From: Gamarada debralockiae
Lineage: Eukaryota > Ascomycota > Leotiomycetes > Helotiales > Hyphodiscaceae
Direction of reading: 5' to 3'
Assembly: GCA_002803225.1 (NCBI GenBank)
Contig: NXFV01000237.1
Location: forward strand, 1-62,966
Length of the DNA: 62,966 bases
Shown here: in pieces, positions 22,399 to 35,945 of the stretch
Layout of the letters: each line of letters starts with the position of its first letter
Position numbering within the stretch: the stretch's first letter is position 1
The notes under the pieces: model-generated
What the model was told of the DNA's origin: nothing
Database searches by the model: none
Seen by the model: the letters and a program-made list of their open reading frames with translations, nothing else
Translations under genes and position numbers: made by a program

Positions 22399-25364
22399 CT
22401 AATCATCCTCAGTCAAATCTCCATACTCCCACATTCCCAAGCGCTCGAGCTTCGAAGCCTCCATCTTCTCCCGCAGGGTCTTGAGCACATCGCCAAAGCC
22501 TCGCTCCCAGGCCTTCAACTTCTTCGGTACCATCGCATGTCCCTCGGCAATGATCTCCGCGTTGATGCTATCAGTGAGCTTCTCGCTTGTGCTCTGATCG
22601 TAGAGAGTGACGTAGAGAGTGCCTTCTGGTGCAGTGTAATCGACGTTGGCGACAAGCTCCTTGTTCATCGTGACATGCTGGATGAAGGCAATTGCGTCTG
22701 CGAGATAGTCTTTGTTGGTAGGAAACTGCAGGAGAGACAGAACAGCGTCAACAGCCTGTGGGCGTAGCTTCTGAGGCGTGAATTGCGGCTGGTCTAAGCG
22801 GCGAAGACGAGACCATGGGATCTTCTCGCTGTTGCCATAATCGATGTAGACGACTTCTGCTTCCTTAGCAGGGCGGTCATTCGCGCGTACCCTAGCACGA
22901 TACCACTGTCCATCTTCAGTGAACTGTGCTGCAACGTAATCGCCAGCCTTGGGAGGGCCGTCAAGGGAAGCTTTGTTTGAGGGGTTGAGATGGAAGGATT
23001 TAAATTGTGTCATCATGGTCTCGAGAGCCGCGGTTCCAGTACCGATGATCTGAAGCTTGAGCTTGCCGCTCTCATCGATGTTGGTTACCATGACATCCCG
23101 ATAGTCCTTCTCTCGAGCAATAGGAGCATCGCCATTGCCATTGGCCCCGCTTGAAGGAGCTTCCTCTTCCTCTTGTGCATCCATAGAGGGATCCCAATCG
23201 GCCCAGCGTGCCTTGCGAGCATTCTTAGCTCTGTCTTGGGCAGCAAGCAATTCAGTGGCATTTCCAGTTTTCTGCGCAGAGAATTCTCGAACAGTGGCAA
23301 AGCCCTCCTCGACAAGGATCTTGGCAAAAGATTCCTTGTTGATAAAAAGCTCCCCAACGAATCCACCGACCTTGTCGATATCGTGAACGTCAATTTCCAC
23401 GTCTCTTTGAGTAAGACGTCTGGCAGCTAGATCGTGGGCTTCCTGGCCAAATGGCTCGCTCTTATCTGCTGCATTTCTGGCGGATTTTGGTGCGTTGATT
23501 CCACCGAGGACAAAGTTGAGCTTGATGTTTTCGCGAGGAATGAGGATCGTGAATCTCGCTCCACCCTTCACGAAATCAACAATAGCGGGTATCTTCTTTT
23601 GGCGCTGTAGAGTGGGTAATTGCATCTTAGCCTTTTGGACACTCTCAGATGCATCGGCATATTGCTTGGCCTTGGATGGCTTGCCCGACCACATACCCTT
23701 CTTCTCTTCCTTGGCAACCTCCTGTGCTGCAAGCAGTTCGTCGTAATTAGGGGCACGGTCTGTATCGTCGCGTCTGTGACGAATAACGGAGCACCATCCT
23801 TCCCGAACCAGAAGAAGCCCAATGTTCTTGTCGCCGCTCTTCTCGTTGAGGGTGATTGTAGCAACCTCCTTGGCGTCGTATTCCTCAGTGGCTGCGCGTG
23901 AGCCATCGATGCTCATTCGTACATGCTTTCCAATAAGTTTCTTCCTCAAGAACTCCTTTGCTTCGTCGCGGAATGGAGCCTCAGCTTGATCCGATGGGCG
24001 TGGACCGCGAACGCTGCTCAGATTGATGCGCTTTTCAACGCCTGCTCGATTGCGCACATAAACGGTATCGGCACTGAAGACTTTTGTCACAGTAGCCTCC
24101 ATATTTCCGCCTTGAGCAACAGCCTTGGCAACGTGGTCCTTGAATAATCCTCGCTTCGCAGATTGAGCGACCTTTTCGGCTTCCCGTAGAGGCTGCATAT
24201 CGGTGCCTAATAAGGTAGAATGGAAGTCCGTACATCGAGCAAGACCGGCCTCCAGAAGGAAAATTGCAATGGATCCACGAGGATGCTTGATGGAAGCAAT
24301 CAGCTGGTTTTGAGGGCTGAGGCCAAGGATGTCGACTTTAACATTCCGCTGTAGTAGTCGGTCCTCGACGAAGCGTCTAGAATCGTTGCCATGTTCTTCC
24401 GCAGGCGACACTTGCTGGTTCGTAGGGTTGACTCTCTCTGTATTAGGAGCTCGAATTCCAGCAACCAAAGTCATGACTATAAATTTTGTTAGCTTGGAAT
24501 CATAAATTGAGATTAATCCTTGGATATCGGAGCGCAAAGGCATTTTGAATGGCTATACTCGTTTGAGGAATTTTAGGGGTCATTACCTTGAATGTGCTTC
24601 GTGGGGGTGATCATCAAACGGACAAGCATTCGATCGCCGCTGAACACGCGCTCGACTAATCCATCCACAGTCTTTCCTTTGTAAGTGTCCAAGAATGTTT
24701 GCGAATCGCCCATGTCGTGTTGGAGTTCAATATGTCCTCCGCTGGGAGCCCACACACCCTTGTCTTCACTGCGCGCAGTTGCTTCAAGAAGTCGAAGCTT
24801 ATCCAATTGCTGCAAAGCTTCCTCGCTGTCTTCCTTTCGACCCGCGTCTTCCCGCAGCTTCAACCAGCCTTCCTTGATCATCTCTTCGGGAAGCTGGCGC
24901 CCGTCATTCATGTAGACAATCCCATATTCGCGCTTCGTGTTCGGAATTTGGTAGAGGACTAAGAACTGTACGTTCTTGCCAACCACCAGCTTTCGCAAGG
25001 CATCGCGGGATTCGAAGGCAAAAGGTTCATCGCCTTCCTTCTTTAGATGTGGTGAAGTGCAATATGCCAGTGAAAGGGTTCGTTCGCGGTCGGGATTTTC
25101 AATCGACGAGAGTATGAGGGTGTCGCCGCTCATCACAGCCTTCACTTTTGCTTGGTGACGCATACTGTCAATGTATCTCGCGGGTGGGACGTTGGGAAGA
25201 CGTTTCTTGCCAAGCGCGGGGATTCGCGGACTAGGAAATGGTTCAGGCAGGTCAGCAGAGGTTACAGAAGCCGGTGATGGTGAGGCAGAAGCCTTGCGGT
25301 CTTTCGGGCTGTCCTGGCCACCGGCCCCAGTTGCGTATCCGATCTTAACAGCTTTGACACCCAT
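22399..25364 (-). CDS. SND1: Tudor-SN: staphylococcal nuclease and Tudor domain protein
   Basis: Two exons, 25364-24587 and 24476-22399, with a 110-nt intron (gtaatg...atag), give 951 residues. Four staphylococcal-nuclease-like OB folds occur in order at about 70-225, 235-375, 383-535 and 555-710 (for example AKVKAVMSGDTLILSSIE, MEATVTKVFSADTVYVRN), followed by a Tudor domain at about 755-815 (GDYVAAQFTEDGQWYRARVR, VVYIDYGNSEKIPWSRLRRL) and the split remainder of a fifth nuclease fold to the end. This is the standard order of SND1/p100. The protein is a conserved RNA-binding coactivator and nuclease linked to splicing, RNA decay and stress granules; the Tudor aromatic cage binds methylated arginine. 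The residues before about 65 form a Ser/Pro-rich fungal extension and the true start could be a later Met. Confidence 0.93.
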
Positions 25365-26239
25365 ATTGGCCGTTGCTCAAAGCTTCTGCGCAGAGTGTGG
25401 TTGTCAAGGTTGAAAAGCGAATGTGTTGTTGCAATTCCAAATATTTGAAATTGTGTGCGTGAAGCAATTGACGTTGTGTCGAGCAGTAAGATGCTGTAGG
25501 TTCTTATAAAACAATGTAGTACTGCTCTAGTAGAGGGAATTTATTGGATGTGTTGGTGGTTGTGGTAGGATTCGAGTGGATTTCCTTCAGGAAGCTGAAC
25601 TGTTGGAGACCATATGGCGAGCTTAAAGATATGGAGGGTTCCTGTTCTGCCATGCGGGCATATTTCGACTTCGCGTAGATGATTCGAGCACACAATGCGC
25701 CGACGTCGTACTGTCCATTGTCCATGGCTCAAGATTCACTCCCCTCAGAGGACAGCTCGTGGTTGACACGCAGGCACCCGAGAAGACGGTGAACAAAGAA
25801 CGTCTACTTACTGGTTATTCAATGCAAAAGGTTCGAGACGTATTTGAATGTATTAAGCCTCCAATGGATACAAATGGGTGTCGTAAATTTAGAGGATATT
25901 CCTAAAAAGCCAATTCCTTTCTTGGGGACAGATTGATCAAAAGGTGTCGTGTGCTTGAACCCCGCGATCCTTACAGGGCTCTTTAAACGAGGTCATCACG
26001 TGAAGCGGATGAGAGGGGTTCGAGAGGATGGTTCAGATCATTGACAGGCTCTTTCTGAATAGATAGAACGTGGACCGAAGAGAGCAGGTTCAAAGTTTTG
26101 TTCACATAAAGGATTATTGCGGGTAATGAGTGATTGCTGGTTTGACTACCTAGTACCCGGAAAACCCAAGCAAGCTTTTTGGCCGAATTGAAGCTCGAGA
26201 GCTCAATCCCAGCTACCTTATGCCAAATGTTCCTCAAAT
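25365..26239. other. Intergenic between SND1 start and SOD1 end
   Basis: Promoter and leader of the Tudor-SN gene plus the downstream region of superoxide dismutase. A 73-codon minus-strand frame at 25504-25725 has no features. No RNA gene was recognised. Confidence 0.45.
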
Positions 26240-27089
26240 TTATGCTGCAATGCCAATGACACCTATTGGGAGGGAAGTCAGTGTATATTCTTACAAATAA
26301 CATCGCAGATACATACCGCAAGCTGGGCGAGTACCAGCATTGCCAGTCTTCTTGGACTCCTCGTTTCCTCCCCTGCCAAGATCATCAGTTCCAGAGTGGA
26401 CGACAATAGTGCGCTGTTATCATATTAGCCATTGTAACTGAGTTGAAAGATTCAAACTTACGCCAATAACGCTCTCGGGACCGATCAACTTGATGAGCTT
26501 GTCAGTGGTTGTACCCTTGGCATTGCCTTGAGCATCAGTCTTGAAGTTTCCGAGATCGCCTACATGGCGAACCTCATCGGATGGAGCACCATGGGTCTTG
26601 CCGTGAGGGTTGACTATCATGCCTCCATGTCAGCCTTGTCTGAACCTCTTATGCGTATCAAAGGCAGGGCGTACAATGGGGGCCAGCGGAGGTGCAGCCG
26701 TTGGTGTTGTCACCAAATTGGTGGACGTGCATGCCACGCTCAGCATTGGCGTCGTTACCAGTGATATCCCAAGTGATGGTGGTTGGGGAGGACTCGGAGG
26801 CCTGCTCGAAAGTAACGGTTCCGGTGATCTTCGAGTCACCACGGACGGTAGCAACTATAATTGACGAGTCGCATGGTCAGCAAGGATTCGAAGAAGGTAG
26901 TGCAACAATAGCATGTCAAAGCTGATGCTTGTAAGGATGGAGTTTAGAGTGCCCATCCAGGTTGCGGATTGCTTCTTCCAGCTGTCATAAACATGCTCAA
27001 AACCCCGCTATTGGCCACCAACTCGGAAATGTGGGGTAAAGTTGTCTAAAAGACATATATAAGATATGCAACCTACCTGCCTTGACCAT
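26240..27089 (-). CDS. SOD1: Cu/Zn superoxide dismutase, cytosolic
   Basis: Five exons, 27089-27077, 26854-26675, 26613-26462, 26413-26317 and 26262-26240, give 154 residues, exactly the usual length. The first exon is only 13 nt (MVKA plus one base) and is followed by a 222-nt intron, the longest in this gene. Copper and zinc ligands are all visible: HVH in [16 protein letters not shown], then His in [21 protein letters not shown] with His and Asp, and the late His in [13 protein letters not shown]. The cysteine pair of the intrasubunit disulphide (NGC and PAC) and the active-site Arg in GTRPACG are present. It converts superoxide to oxygen and hydrogen peroxide in the cytosol and intermembrane space. 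No signal peptide is present, so this is the intracellular form. Confidence 0.97.
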
Positions 27090-28767
27090 TTTGATGGATT
27101 GAAGTTGATTTGATGTTCTAATTGTTCGTTGGAAGATTTGTGATGCGAATTGAAGGAGGAAGAAGACGAAGGAATGAGTATTATGTCACAAAGTCCGCAG
27201 AGTGCGGAGATTCGCTGCCGAAGAAAACGGAGCTTCGACCCCACCTCGTATCTGTAAGCAGCCACGTGAAATTACATCATCGCACTGTGATATTTGCCAC
27301 CATTTGTGTATCGGGAATCTGATAAGCTAGAAGAGGAGAGTTTTGTGGGTAGTTCTTAATCTATTACTTATAAAAATACCTTGTGTTGAAAGAGAACGAG
27401 TCTCAGCTCCCCCTAGCGGAGACTACGGCCGAACACCTCTAAGCAAAAGATCAGTGAGTAATTTGTGTCCTTTACATGTAAAGAGGTACTATGCCTGGAC
27501 CGGAAGTCTAAGAGAGGCACAATGGAAGGTCTAGTTTAGGTCTATCACAGAAACGGCCCCCATATCCAGTGGGAGAGCGTACGTGGCACACTGAAAAGCC
27601 ATTGAAGGATCTCAATTGTCTGCAGGCGGCCGATATCGAAGCATGAGCATGACCTGGGCTTATTCAGACGGGATTCGAAGATTTGTACGATAAGCGCCGG
27701 AGTAAGTGATTCACATAGGATTCCTCTTTAGCTATTGAGGGTGAGTTCCGATGTCATTGAAGGAAAGTCATGACTTAGTTATACATCTTTAATGCAACCT
27801 CAATCCAAAAGCCCCTTTACAAGCAGGAGTAAACAACTGAAGCAATAAACGATTGAAACTCTGTCGGTGAGATGGCACAGACACTGCTCGACGTTTCAAA
27901 ATCCGTGTCGCCAGGATTGCTTTTGACAACATCTGTGCCCTTCGCACCAGCCACACTTCGAGGGGGTGTAAGGCTGTGGCGGAGCAGACTTTCGTTGATC
28001 CTTTCGCTGTTCTTTGTGAGGTCAGTGGGCAGGATCTCTACTCTGATATCATTTCAAGTTATGCTGATGAGTAGAGGCAACTACTCAACGAGCAGGACGG
28101 CGAAACACATGGAAGAAATCAAAAGTCACATTCCCGTAGATAGATAATTTACGAACTGCTCAGCCGTACTCGGACCAATCAAAGCACCGAACCCTTTCGG
28201 ATCTGAGTCTAGCCTGATGAGCCAGCTGAGGCACATCAACTCTCTAGTTCCGACTGATTATTTTCTTACTGAATAGACAAATCATCATACAAACGAGCAT
28301 CGACTACGACCTCATGAATTGCTCAATCATCCGACATTTCTCCCGCAAGCGTTGAGAAGACAATCTGAGCTACATAAGATTGCTTGCGCTGTTGGTGGCT
28401 AATAGCGCATTCTGTTGGTTTTCCGATTCTTAAACGCGTATACGATATCGAGGCGGACAACCACAAAGCCAGAAGTGCATCCATTGCAGTCCCGCATATC
28501 ACGACAAGCTGAATCTTCAATCGAGGTAGCTCGTGCGGGAGCATAGAGCTGGGCACGCGGATGGGGTAGGAGTTGGCTTTGTGGGAAACCCCTTTGCGAC
28601 CTGCGCCGCCAAATGTGCAAGGAGCTTTTGCTTTCATCAACGACATCTGGCCACGAGCCACAGATTGCGGGCTTGCACATCTCCCCCTCAATCTCGACCT
28701 CCTCCATCGACTTTACTCGAACCTGCCGCTGTTGAATCATCGTGCGCCGATCTCTACAAACGCCAAG
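27090..28767. other. Divergent intergenic region between SOD1 and the Rho-GEF
   Basis: The 1.7 kb holds the promoters of superoxide dismutase (minus) and the Rho-GEF (plus). Open frames such as 27872-28147 and 28323-28691 show no recognisable content. The Rho-GEF frame is open upstream to 28573, but I place the start at 28768. Confidence 0.45.
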
Positions 28768-31700
28768 ATGTCTTTCCGGTCAAACGGCCAACGGCGATAC
28801 GGCGCCGTACCTCCAGCTCAATACACACCACCAGGAGCGCAAGACCCTAATAATCCGAATCGTGGTCTGCAGAGGCAGTCAAGTTTTGATAATGGCGATG
28901 ATGCGGCTTTCTTCGATCCGAACAATACCAGATATCAGAGTGGGCCGCCTCCAGTGCCTGGGAGGACCGCTGCGATGCCACAAGAGGAGTTGTTCTTGAG
29001 CAGTCCTACTGCTCATAATCCGCAATCGCCGACTCGAAATTCGTTTGGGAATACATCTTCGGCGTTGTCAGGATATCAACATCAGTACCAACCTCTCACG
29101 GCTGGGGCACAGTCACCACCACTTCAGCAGGCTATCTACAACCCTCAACATTTTGTAAGGACGCAATCCCAATCGCAGCAGCAAGCACCATACCGCCAAC
29201 AGTCTGTTTACAATCCGAATACTGGGTACACGGCGCATCAGCCATACAATCCGGCAAACTACCAAAGTTCGCAGCCTTCTCAACTACCATCTCGTCAACC
29301 TACGGTTTCGGGATACAGCTCTTACAACCCAAATTATCAAGCGCCGACACCACCGCAGCCGTCTGCATCGTCCTCATACTGGACTAATCAGCAGTACGCT
29401 CCTCCTGTCCCTGGGAGGCCTTCCCCACAAAGTGGATATGAACAGCCTTTAGCTAGCCCGTCATATGCAACATCTAATTCGGCACCTCTTCCACCTCGCC
29501 AGCCACTTTACAATCCACCGCCGTCTACCACTCCTTACCCGACCAATGGCGACAACTATTCAGGAGACTATGTCACGCCAACTACTACTCATGGCCCTTA
29601 TCCTAACTATCCCATCTACAACTCCTCCACCGAAGATCCGAATTCGTTTGCGAATCGACAAAAGCGCTCCTCACAGACTTCAAATCATTCGACTCCAGCA
29701 ATTCCTATGCCAACAGGGCCCCAAGATACTTCATCGAGCGGCTCTGGGCTGCAAAGACATCCAACGCTTCGACCATTGCCCAGTGCTCCTGTTGGTGATG
29801 CCGGAGATGACGATGATTTCGGGCTGGGGATACAAGGACACAGTCAGGAGGATGTGACACAAGAACAACTTTTCGCGGACATTGGAGATGCTCTTGGGGC
29901 CAGGCCAGGTCGGTCTAATGGCGATCTCCTTGACAATGAACTTCAAAACCTAAGCCGATACGATTCCAGAGCCACTACTATTGGGGCTCCCTCAGGCGTG
30001 GGACGTTACGCATCCATGGCGTCCACGCTGAATCCAAACAGCCACGAGACGACCGACGATTACGATGAGGACGAGAGTGACCTAGAGGCTGCAGCCGGTT
30101 TAGAAGCTATGCGGATAGCTGAAGAACAGGACGCGCAAACTGGAGGGGCACTAAGTTTCGGCACATTCGAGGGAACGCCAAATTCACGCCATCAACAATC
30201 GCAAGACGAAAGCAGTGACAGCGACTACAAACACATGGATCTGGGACTTGTTGGTGGGGGTTACGATGCTCATATGTCTTACGGAGATGATTTGGCAGGA
30301 ATGAACACTGGGCACAGCAGTGAGATGGATGACCAGAGTAGGCCTCTACCTACGCCGTACGATCTAGGGAGATCAGATAGTTACAGCCACACGCCTGCTG
30401 CCGGACTAGGAGGAATGACAGATTATTCCCTACCAGGAGAGGGGTCGATTCATCCATTCCCTGCTTTTGAGGCTGCGAGGGTAGACACTTTCGGCACTGG
30501 TGGTCTGCAAAGACCATCCTCCCATTCTCACCGACTGAGTTTCGATGAAGGTGACGAATTGTCACTTCACTCTCGTTTGTCTGAATCGCGGCAGAGTGGG
30601 AGATCTGGCAGCGATAGTCCTTCTAGAGACGACATGCCCGAGCTCTTCTACCACCCAGGGATGGGCAGCTCTCCTTACAATCTGAACCGGCCCCTTCCTG
30701 CCGTCCCTCCAATGTCGGAAAACAGAACGCCTCAACTGCTTCCCGCGGGATCGTATAGGAACTCGCACCAATATTCCAACGCTTACTCCTCAGTCACCGA
30801 TTCTGCTCGACCTTTGTATGCTCCTTCGGGCCCGGATGCATACCCCCCGCAGAGCATGCTGAGTCCTGGTGGTCAATATGTTCCGAGATCCACTTCATTA
30901 TCAAGTCACAGCAGTACACCTCAGACCGTACCTCCAGTGCGATCGAAGACAGATGCAGAGGAGCGTCAAGCTAGAGCCAGACAGCAAGCTGCTAGGCAGA
31001 TGGCGGGCCTTCGATCTGCCAGTGGCTTAGATGGTTATGATATGGTGACTCCGCAGTCTACAGTTACACTTGATCTACCTGCATTGCCAGCTGGCAGACG
31101 GAAGAAGTTCTCTCCTTCAAGATTGTCTTCAGCTGATTTCAGGAAATGCCCGGAGCCTTGGGCATTGAGTGGCATTGCGGCGTGGATTCGGGAGTTGGCG
31201 GGTGGTGAGACGGGGGAAAGCGAGTCAGATCTGAGGCAGAAGACCATTGAGGACGGCCTTGTGGCACTCTTCACCCACAAAGTCCCGACTATGAATACCG
31301 CAGATGCCGAGACTTTAAGCCAAAGAGTTGTCAAATCAATGTTCGATGCTGGAATTCTTTTACCAGAGGAAGAATGGGTCAAGTTCGGCCCGGGAACCAT
31401 CTCGGGAGTGCTTTGGCAACTCACCGGGTCTGGATGTTATGCACCAAAGGTCCATGAACAAGAGATCCACGGACGATGTTACTCACACCACTGCACGCGA
31501 ACCTTGAAGAAGATCAATCTCAAAACACAAACTTTGGAGCCTGCCAAGAAGACTGAAGACTGGAGTACATTCTTCAAATTGACGAAGGAATCTCTTGAAG
31601 GTTTCCACAAGAAAGAGATAGAGCGTCAGAACAATCTACACGAGATTGTTATGTCCGAAGACACGTACATGGATCAGCTCAATGTTCTACGGATAATCTA

Positions 31701-34201
31701 CAGGGATGAATTGAATTCGTGGCAGCCGCCTATCATTGCAAAGAATAAGATCACGAAGTTCATTACGTCAGTCTTTGGGAAGGTAGAGGCTATCAAGGAT
31801 GTTAACGAGAATTATCTCCTGGCACAGTTGAAGTACCGACAAAAGGAACAAGGTCCCTGGATCATTGGCTTCAGTGATATTTTCAGAGAGTGGATCCGAA
31901 AGGCAAGAACGCCGTATATCGAGTATGCTGCAGGGTTCCCATACGCAACATATCTGGTACGCAGAGAAGCAGACAGAAACCTTCTGTTCCGTCAATTTCT
32001 GGACCAAGCTCGGGACAACAAGCAGTCGAACCGTCTGGACTGGAACACATATCTCAAAGCACCCATCACTCGATTGCAGCGATATACTCTTTTATTGGGA
32101 ACTGTTCTCAAGAACATGACTCAAGATACAGAGGAAAAGGCAACTCTCGCAACCGCCATTGAAGAGATCAAAGCAGTTACCCTGGAATGTGATGCCAAAG
32201 TTGACGAGCAATCGAAGAAGGTTGAAATGATCGAGCTGCAATCCAAACTCTTCCTTCGACCAGGAATGGAACGGGTTGAACTGAATCTAGACCATCTTGG
32301 ACGTGAACTCATCTTTAAGGGCGACCTTCAGCGTGCCGGTGCCAATCGCTTCACATGGCTAGAGACTCATGCAATCCTTTTCGACCATTACTTCGTGCTT
32401 GCGAAGACAGTTGTGCAACGAGAAAGTGCAGCTGGGAGGAAGAAGGAGGTCTATGATGTCTCCAAACTTGTGAGGACACTTATTCTGTTTGATAAGTATT
32501 TATACTGATTTATTACAGCCAATTCCCATGCAACTTCTTGTACTTGAGAGTACCAACGATGATCCAGTCGTCAAGTCTTCAGTTAAGGGTATCGGTGCTG
32601 TCACTACCGTAACAAAGACCGCACCAAGCTCTCAGGACCCAAGAATCAACCGAACAACGACTAATGGCCTCGAACGACAGAACACCCTAGAGTACACACT
32701 GACAAACAACTCGGTTGCGACCGTAGGGTCTGTCACGAAGCTGAACCCAACGAATTCGAATGACGGCGATGCCAGGTCAATGTACCCCTTTCGAGTCAAG
32801 CATCTTGGAAAACCAGACGTGTACACCTTGTATGCTCCGTCTGCACAAAATCGACAGGATTGGTGTGAGAAGATACTTGAAGCCAAGACTCGACATGCTG
32901 CATCTCTGTTTGAACAGAATGCTGAGCCGTTCCGTCTCCGGGTCATGGCAGACAGTGCTTTCGCGTACGATGCGATGTCTGCTGTATCACAACGAAGTGT
33001 GGTCTCCGTAAAAGGCACGCCTTTGGATCGGTCAATCCGAGAGATGGAACAGACATATGGAGCCAGCCCTCGACCAGGACCGGTTTGCAGAGCACAAGTC
33101 AACTGCGCTACGGCATTCAATTGCTATGGCAAATCCATGGTGGCAATCGGGACAGATTATGGAGTCTACACCTCCGAGGCAAATAATCCTCGAGGTTGGA
33201 CAAGAGTAAGTACTGAAACCTTGAATAGTGGAAGTCAAGCTAATGCTACGCAGTCTATTCAAATGGCTCGTGTTACCCAAATAGCGGTTCTGGAGGAGTT
33301 CTCTCTCTGCCTCATTATTGCCGACAAATCCCTGATAGCCTACCACCTCGATGTAATAGTTCCAGTCTCCAATTTCCCCGCACCACACACCGATTCGGCA
33401 CGTCGTGCACCCCAGAAACTTTCTGGAACTCGAGATGTTTCCTTCTTCGCCACGGCCCGCATGAAGGAGCGGACATTAGTCTTCTACAAAAAGCGCGAAA
33501 GTTTACACTCTACATTCAAAGTCCTCGAACCCGTCTTCCAAAGGTCATCTGAGAAGAAATCCCGTCTCTTCGGGAAGAGGGCAGGGACAACAGAGTTCTT
33601 CAGGGAATTCGACGAGTTCTATATCCCGACGGAATGTTTCACAATCAATCTCTTCAATCAATATATAGCGATCAGTACCCAGAAGGGCTTCGAGCTCATG
33701 ACGCTGGACAAGAAGGTCCCGATGAGTATTCCCGACACAAAGAATCCTGCCATTGGGAATATCGCAGCACGCCTCGCGAACCAGAAACCACTCGGCATGT
33801 TCCGACTCTCCGATGCCGAGTTCTTGCTCTGCTACGAAGAGTGCGGTGTCTATGTCGACAAGCACGGTGAGGTCTCACGATCTGTCATCATGGAGTTTGT
33901 TGGTAAGGCCAAGACAGCTGCTATGTACGGCGCATACCTGGTTCTTTTTGACAGTGACTTTGTGGAAGTGAGGAATGCGGAGAATGGGAGATTGAGACAG
34001 GTCATTGCGGGCAAAGATGTGCGATGTTTGGATTACGGTATTAATCCTCTGGGGGCTGGTGCAGCTACTAGTCATATGGCTCCGGCTGGGTTTGGCAACG
34101 GTGCGGAGAAGCGGACGCTAAAGTTGGCGATGGCACATCCTGAGATTGGGGGGAGTCAGATTGTGCTGGAGATGGTACTTAATGAGGGGCATTCAGAGTG
34201 A
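28768..34201 (+). CDS. ROM2: Rho1 guanine nucleotide exchange factor (ROM2 type)
   Basis: Two exons, 28768-32469 and 32519-34201, split by a 49-nt intron (gtgagg...ttacag) inside the PH domain, encode 1,794 residues. I start at MSFRSNGQRRYG, in a good context (caag before ATG). Residues 1-770 are disordered, rich in Pro, Gln, Ser and Tyr. A DEP domain lies at about 780-900 (EEWVKFGPGTISGVLWQLTG), the DH exchange domain at about 945-1165 (YMDQLNVLRIIYRDELN, APITRLQRYTLLLGTVLKNM), a PH domain at about 1170-1380 and a CNH (citron) domain at about 1420-1745. This order is that of yeast Rom1/Rom2 and filamentous-fungal Rho1 GEFs, which load Rho1 with GTP in the cell wall integrity pathway at sites of polar growth. 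The symbol follows the yeast family; Rom1 and Rom2 cannot be told apart here. Confidence 0.94.
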
Positions 34202-34867
34202 GCATAAGCACATAAGTTGACACAACTTGAACAAACTACGAGAAGGATATTGAACGACGAAACTAGCTGAGCCGAGGACTGCAGAAGGATGGATGGTAAT
34301 GGGACGACAGTCGCAAGGTGCTCGAGTCGGCTCGGTTCGTATCCGGGAAGGAAAAGATGGCCCATGAGGATATATACTCTACGATATTACAGCGTTGCGA
34401 TTCGAGTGTTTTCTTCCCTATATCTTGCGAGTTGGTAGGGTAAGATTGAATACTGGCGAGATACGAATTTTATGGTTGGTAATAAGGGAAAGCCGGGTGT
34501 TTCATTCATGATTGCAGCACGGTTAATGGCCTGCATGGCGTTACAGGGCGCCTTTTCTACTCTTGTATCAAATGAACGTCTTTTTCTGCAAATGCATGGA
34601 ATGGGATTTTGAGATCGCAATTATGACGTGAGGGGATTTTGTGAGATAAGGCAAAGGGTAGGGCAGAGGTTGATGAGGCAAGATTTTGCAAGGCTCCCTG
34701 CTCCCTGCTCCCTGACACCTCCAAGTGGCGACTTTTCGATTTCTGTAGCGTGACGTCACATGCTCCTGAATTTATATATCTCCTTCTGATCCCTCTAACC
34801 TGTATTGTCTATCTTTCTCAGAGTAATCTTCAAAAGCTTCCAATAATTCCACAAAAAGCTATTCATC
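34202..34867. other. Intergenic, no gene seen
   Basis: Downstream region of the Rho-GEF and promoter of the small hydrophilic protein. A short tandem of ctccctg units occurs near 34696-34714. No frame is convincing. Confidence 0.45.
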
Positions 34868-35945
34868 ATGGCATCAGAATCCCAAATCCACGACGTTACC
34901 AACCCCCAAAACCAGTCCTACAACGCAAACCCACCCCCAAACAACACCCCTTCCACCAACCCCTCAGCCACAGGCCCAACCGGCTCGATCACCTCCGCCA
35001 ACGGCGTGACGGGCTCTTACGGGAACACACACTCCTCGACCGGCCGCACGAATCCCATCCATCCCTCCGACCAACAGAGTACCTCGCACCCGGCTTATGG
35101 GAATTCAACTTTCAGTAGTCCGTATGAGACTGGTGGTGGGAATACTGGGCAGGGAGATGGCTTGGGTGCGGGTGTAGGGGCTGGTGCGGGAGTGGGGAGT
35201 GGAGAACAGGCGGGATTGGGAAAGGGACATCATGGGAATGTTGATGCGACGTACGGTCATGCTACGGGAACAAATCCGCCGGAGGGATATGGAGTGGGAG
35301 AGGGGAAGGCTGGTCCATACGACACCGCGGGAGGGAGTGCGGCCCAACCTGGTGGCGGACAGATGGGTGGTGTGGGGACTGGGTCATCGCTTCCTACAGA
35401 TTCGACGACCACAGGCTCAACTACAACCACAACTCCAGCAGCAAACCCAACGAACACCTACACAGGAGAAACAACAGACAACCGCAGCACAGGCTCGAAA
35501 GTCAAAGAAATGGCCCACGGCGTCAAAGGACTTTTTGCCGCCGTTCATGGAGCGGGGGAGAATGTAAGAGGGAATTTCAATGCTGGCGTCGATAGGGCGT
35601 TTCATGAGGTACTTGACCCCCATCCTATACCGTTTCCTTCTTTACGGCAGCTGGAGGAGTATGCGGAGGATGGGGAGGGAGAGTTCCCTGCTTCTGTCTT
35701 CGTCCAAGAGGGGACGAGTGGTGCCGATAGTTTGAACCATGGAAGGAGGAGAATGGTACTTCCTAGGAGATAGTTTGAGACTGGTGCTGAATTATGCGTT
35801 TTAGACAACAGGAGAAGAGAGAAATAGGGCCCTTGCGGCGGAAGGGAATCAAGAGATGAACACTGGTATGTTCAGTGAGCGGACGAAGGAGAGGGAGGGC
35901 GTTGTGCCTGGTGATAAGGACTTGAGAAGGAATAGGGAGTTGTAG
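34868..35945 (+). CDS. Hydrophilic Gly/Ser/Thr-rich protein, paralogue A
   Basis: Exons 34868-35608 and 35805-35945, phase-0 junction after His-Glu, encode 293 residues. The first 210 residues are low-complexity (Asn, Pro, Ser, Thr, Gly; GAGVGAGAGVGSGEQAG). A conserved block follows at about 220-247, VKGLFAAVHGAGENVRGNF and GVDRAFHE, and the second exon carries NTGMFSERTKEREGVVPG near the end. The protein at 40686 has the same two blocks and the same intron position, so the two are duplicates. Lack of signal peptide and strong hydrophilicity suggest a soluble intracellular protein, perhaps of stress-protective type, but that is a guess. If the intron is retained the frame runs on and stops at 35773. 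Confidence 0.75.

Noticed and set aside
27400..27445. tRNA or 5S-like hairpin
   Set aside because: The paired gtctc...gagac arms do not extend into a cloverleaf or the 5S internal control region.
28573..28767. Upstream in-frame start for the Rho-GEF
   Set aside because: The added 65 residues lack any conserved feature, and ATG 28768 has a better context and typical N-terminus.
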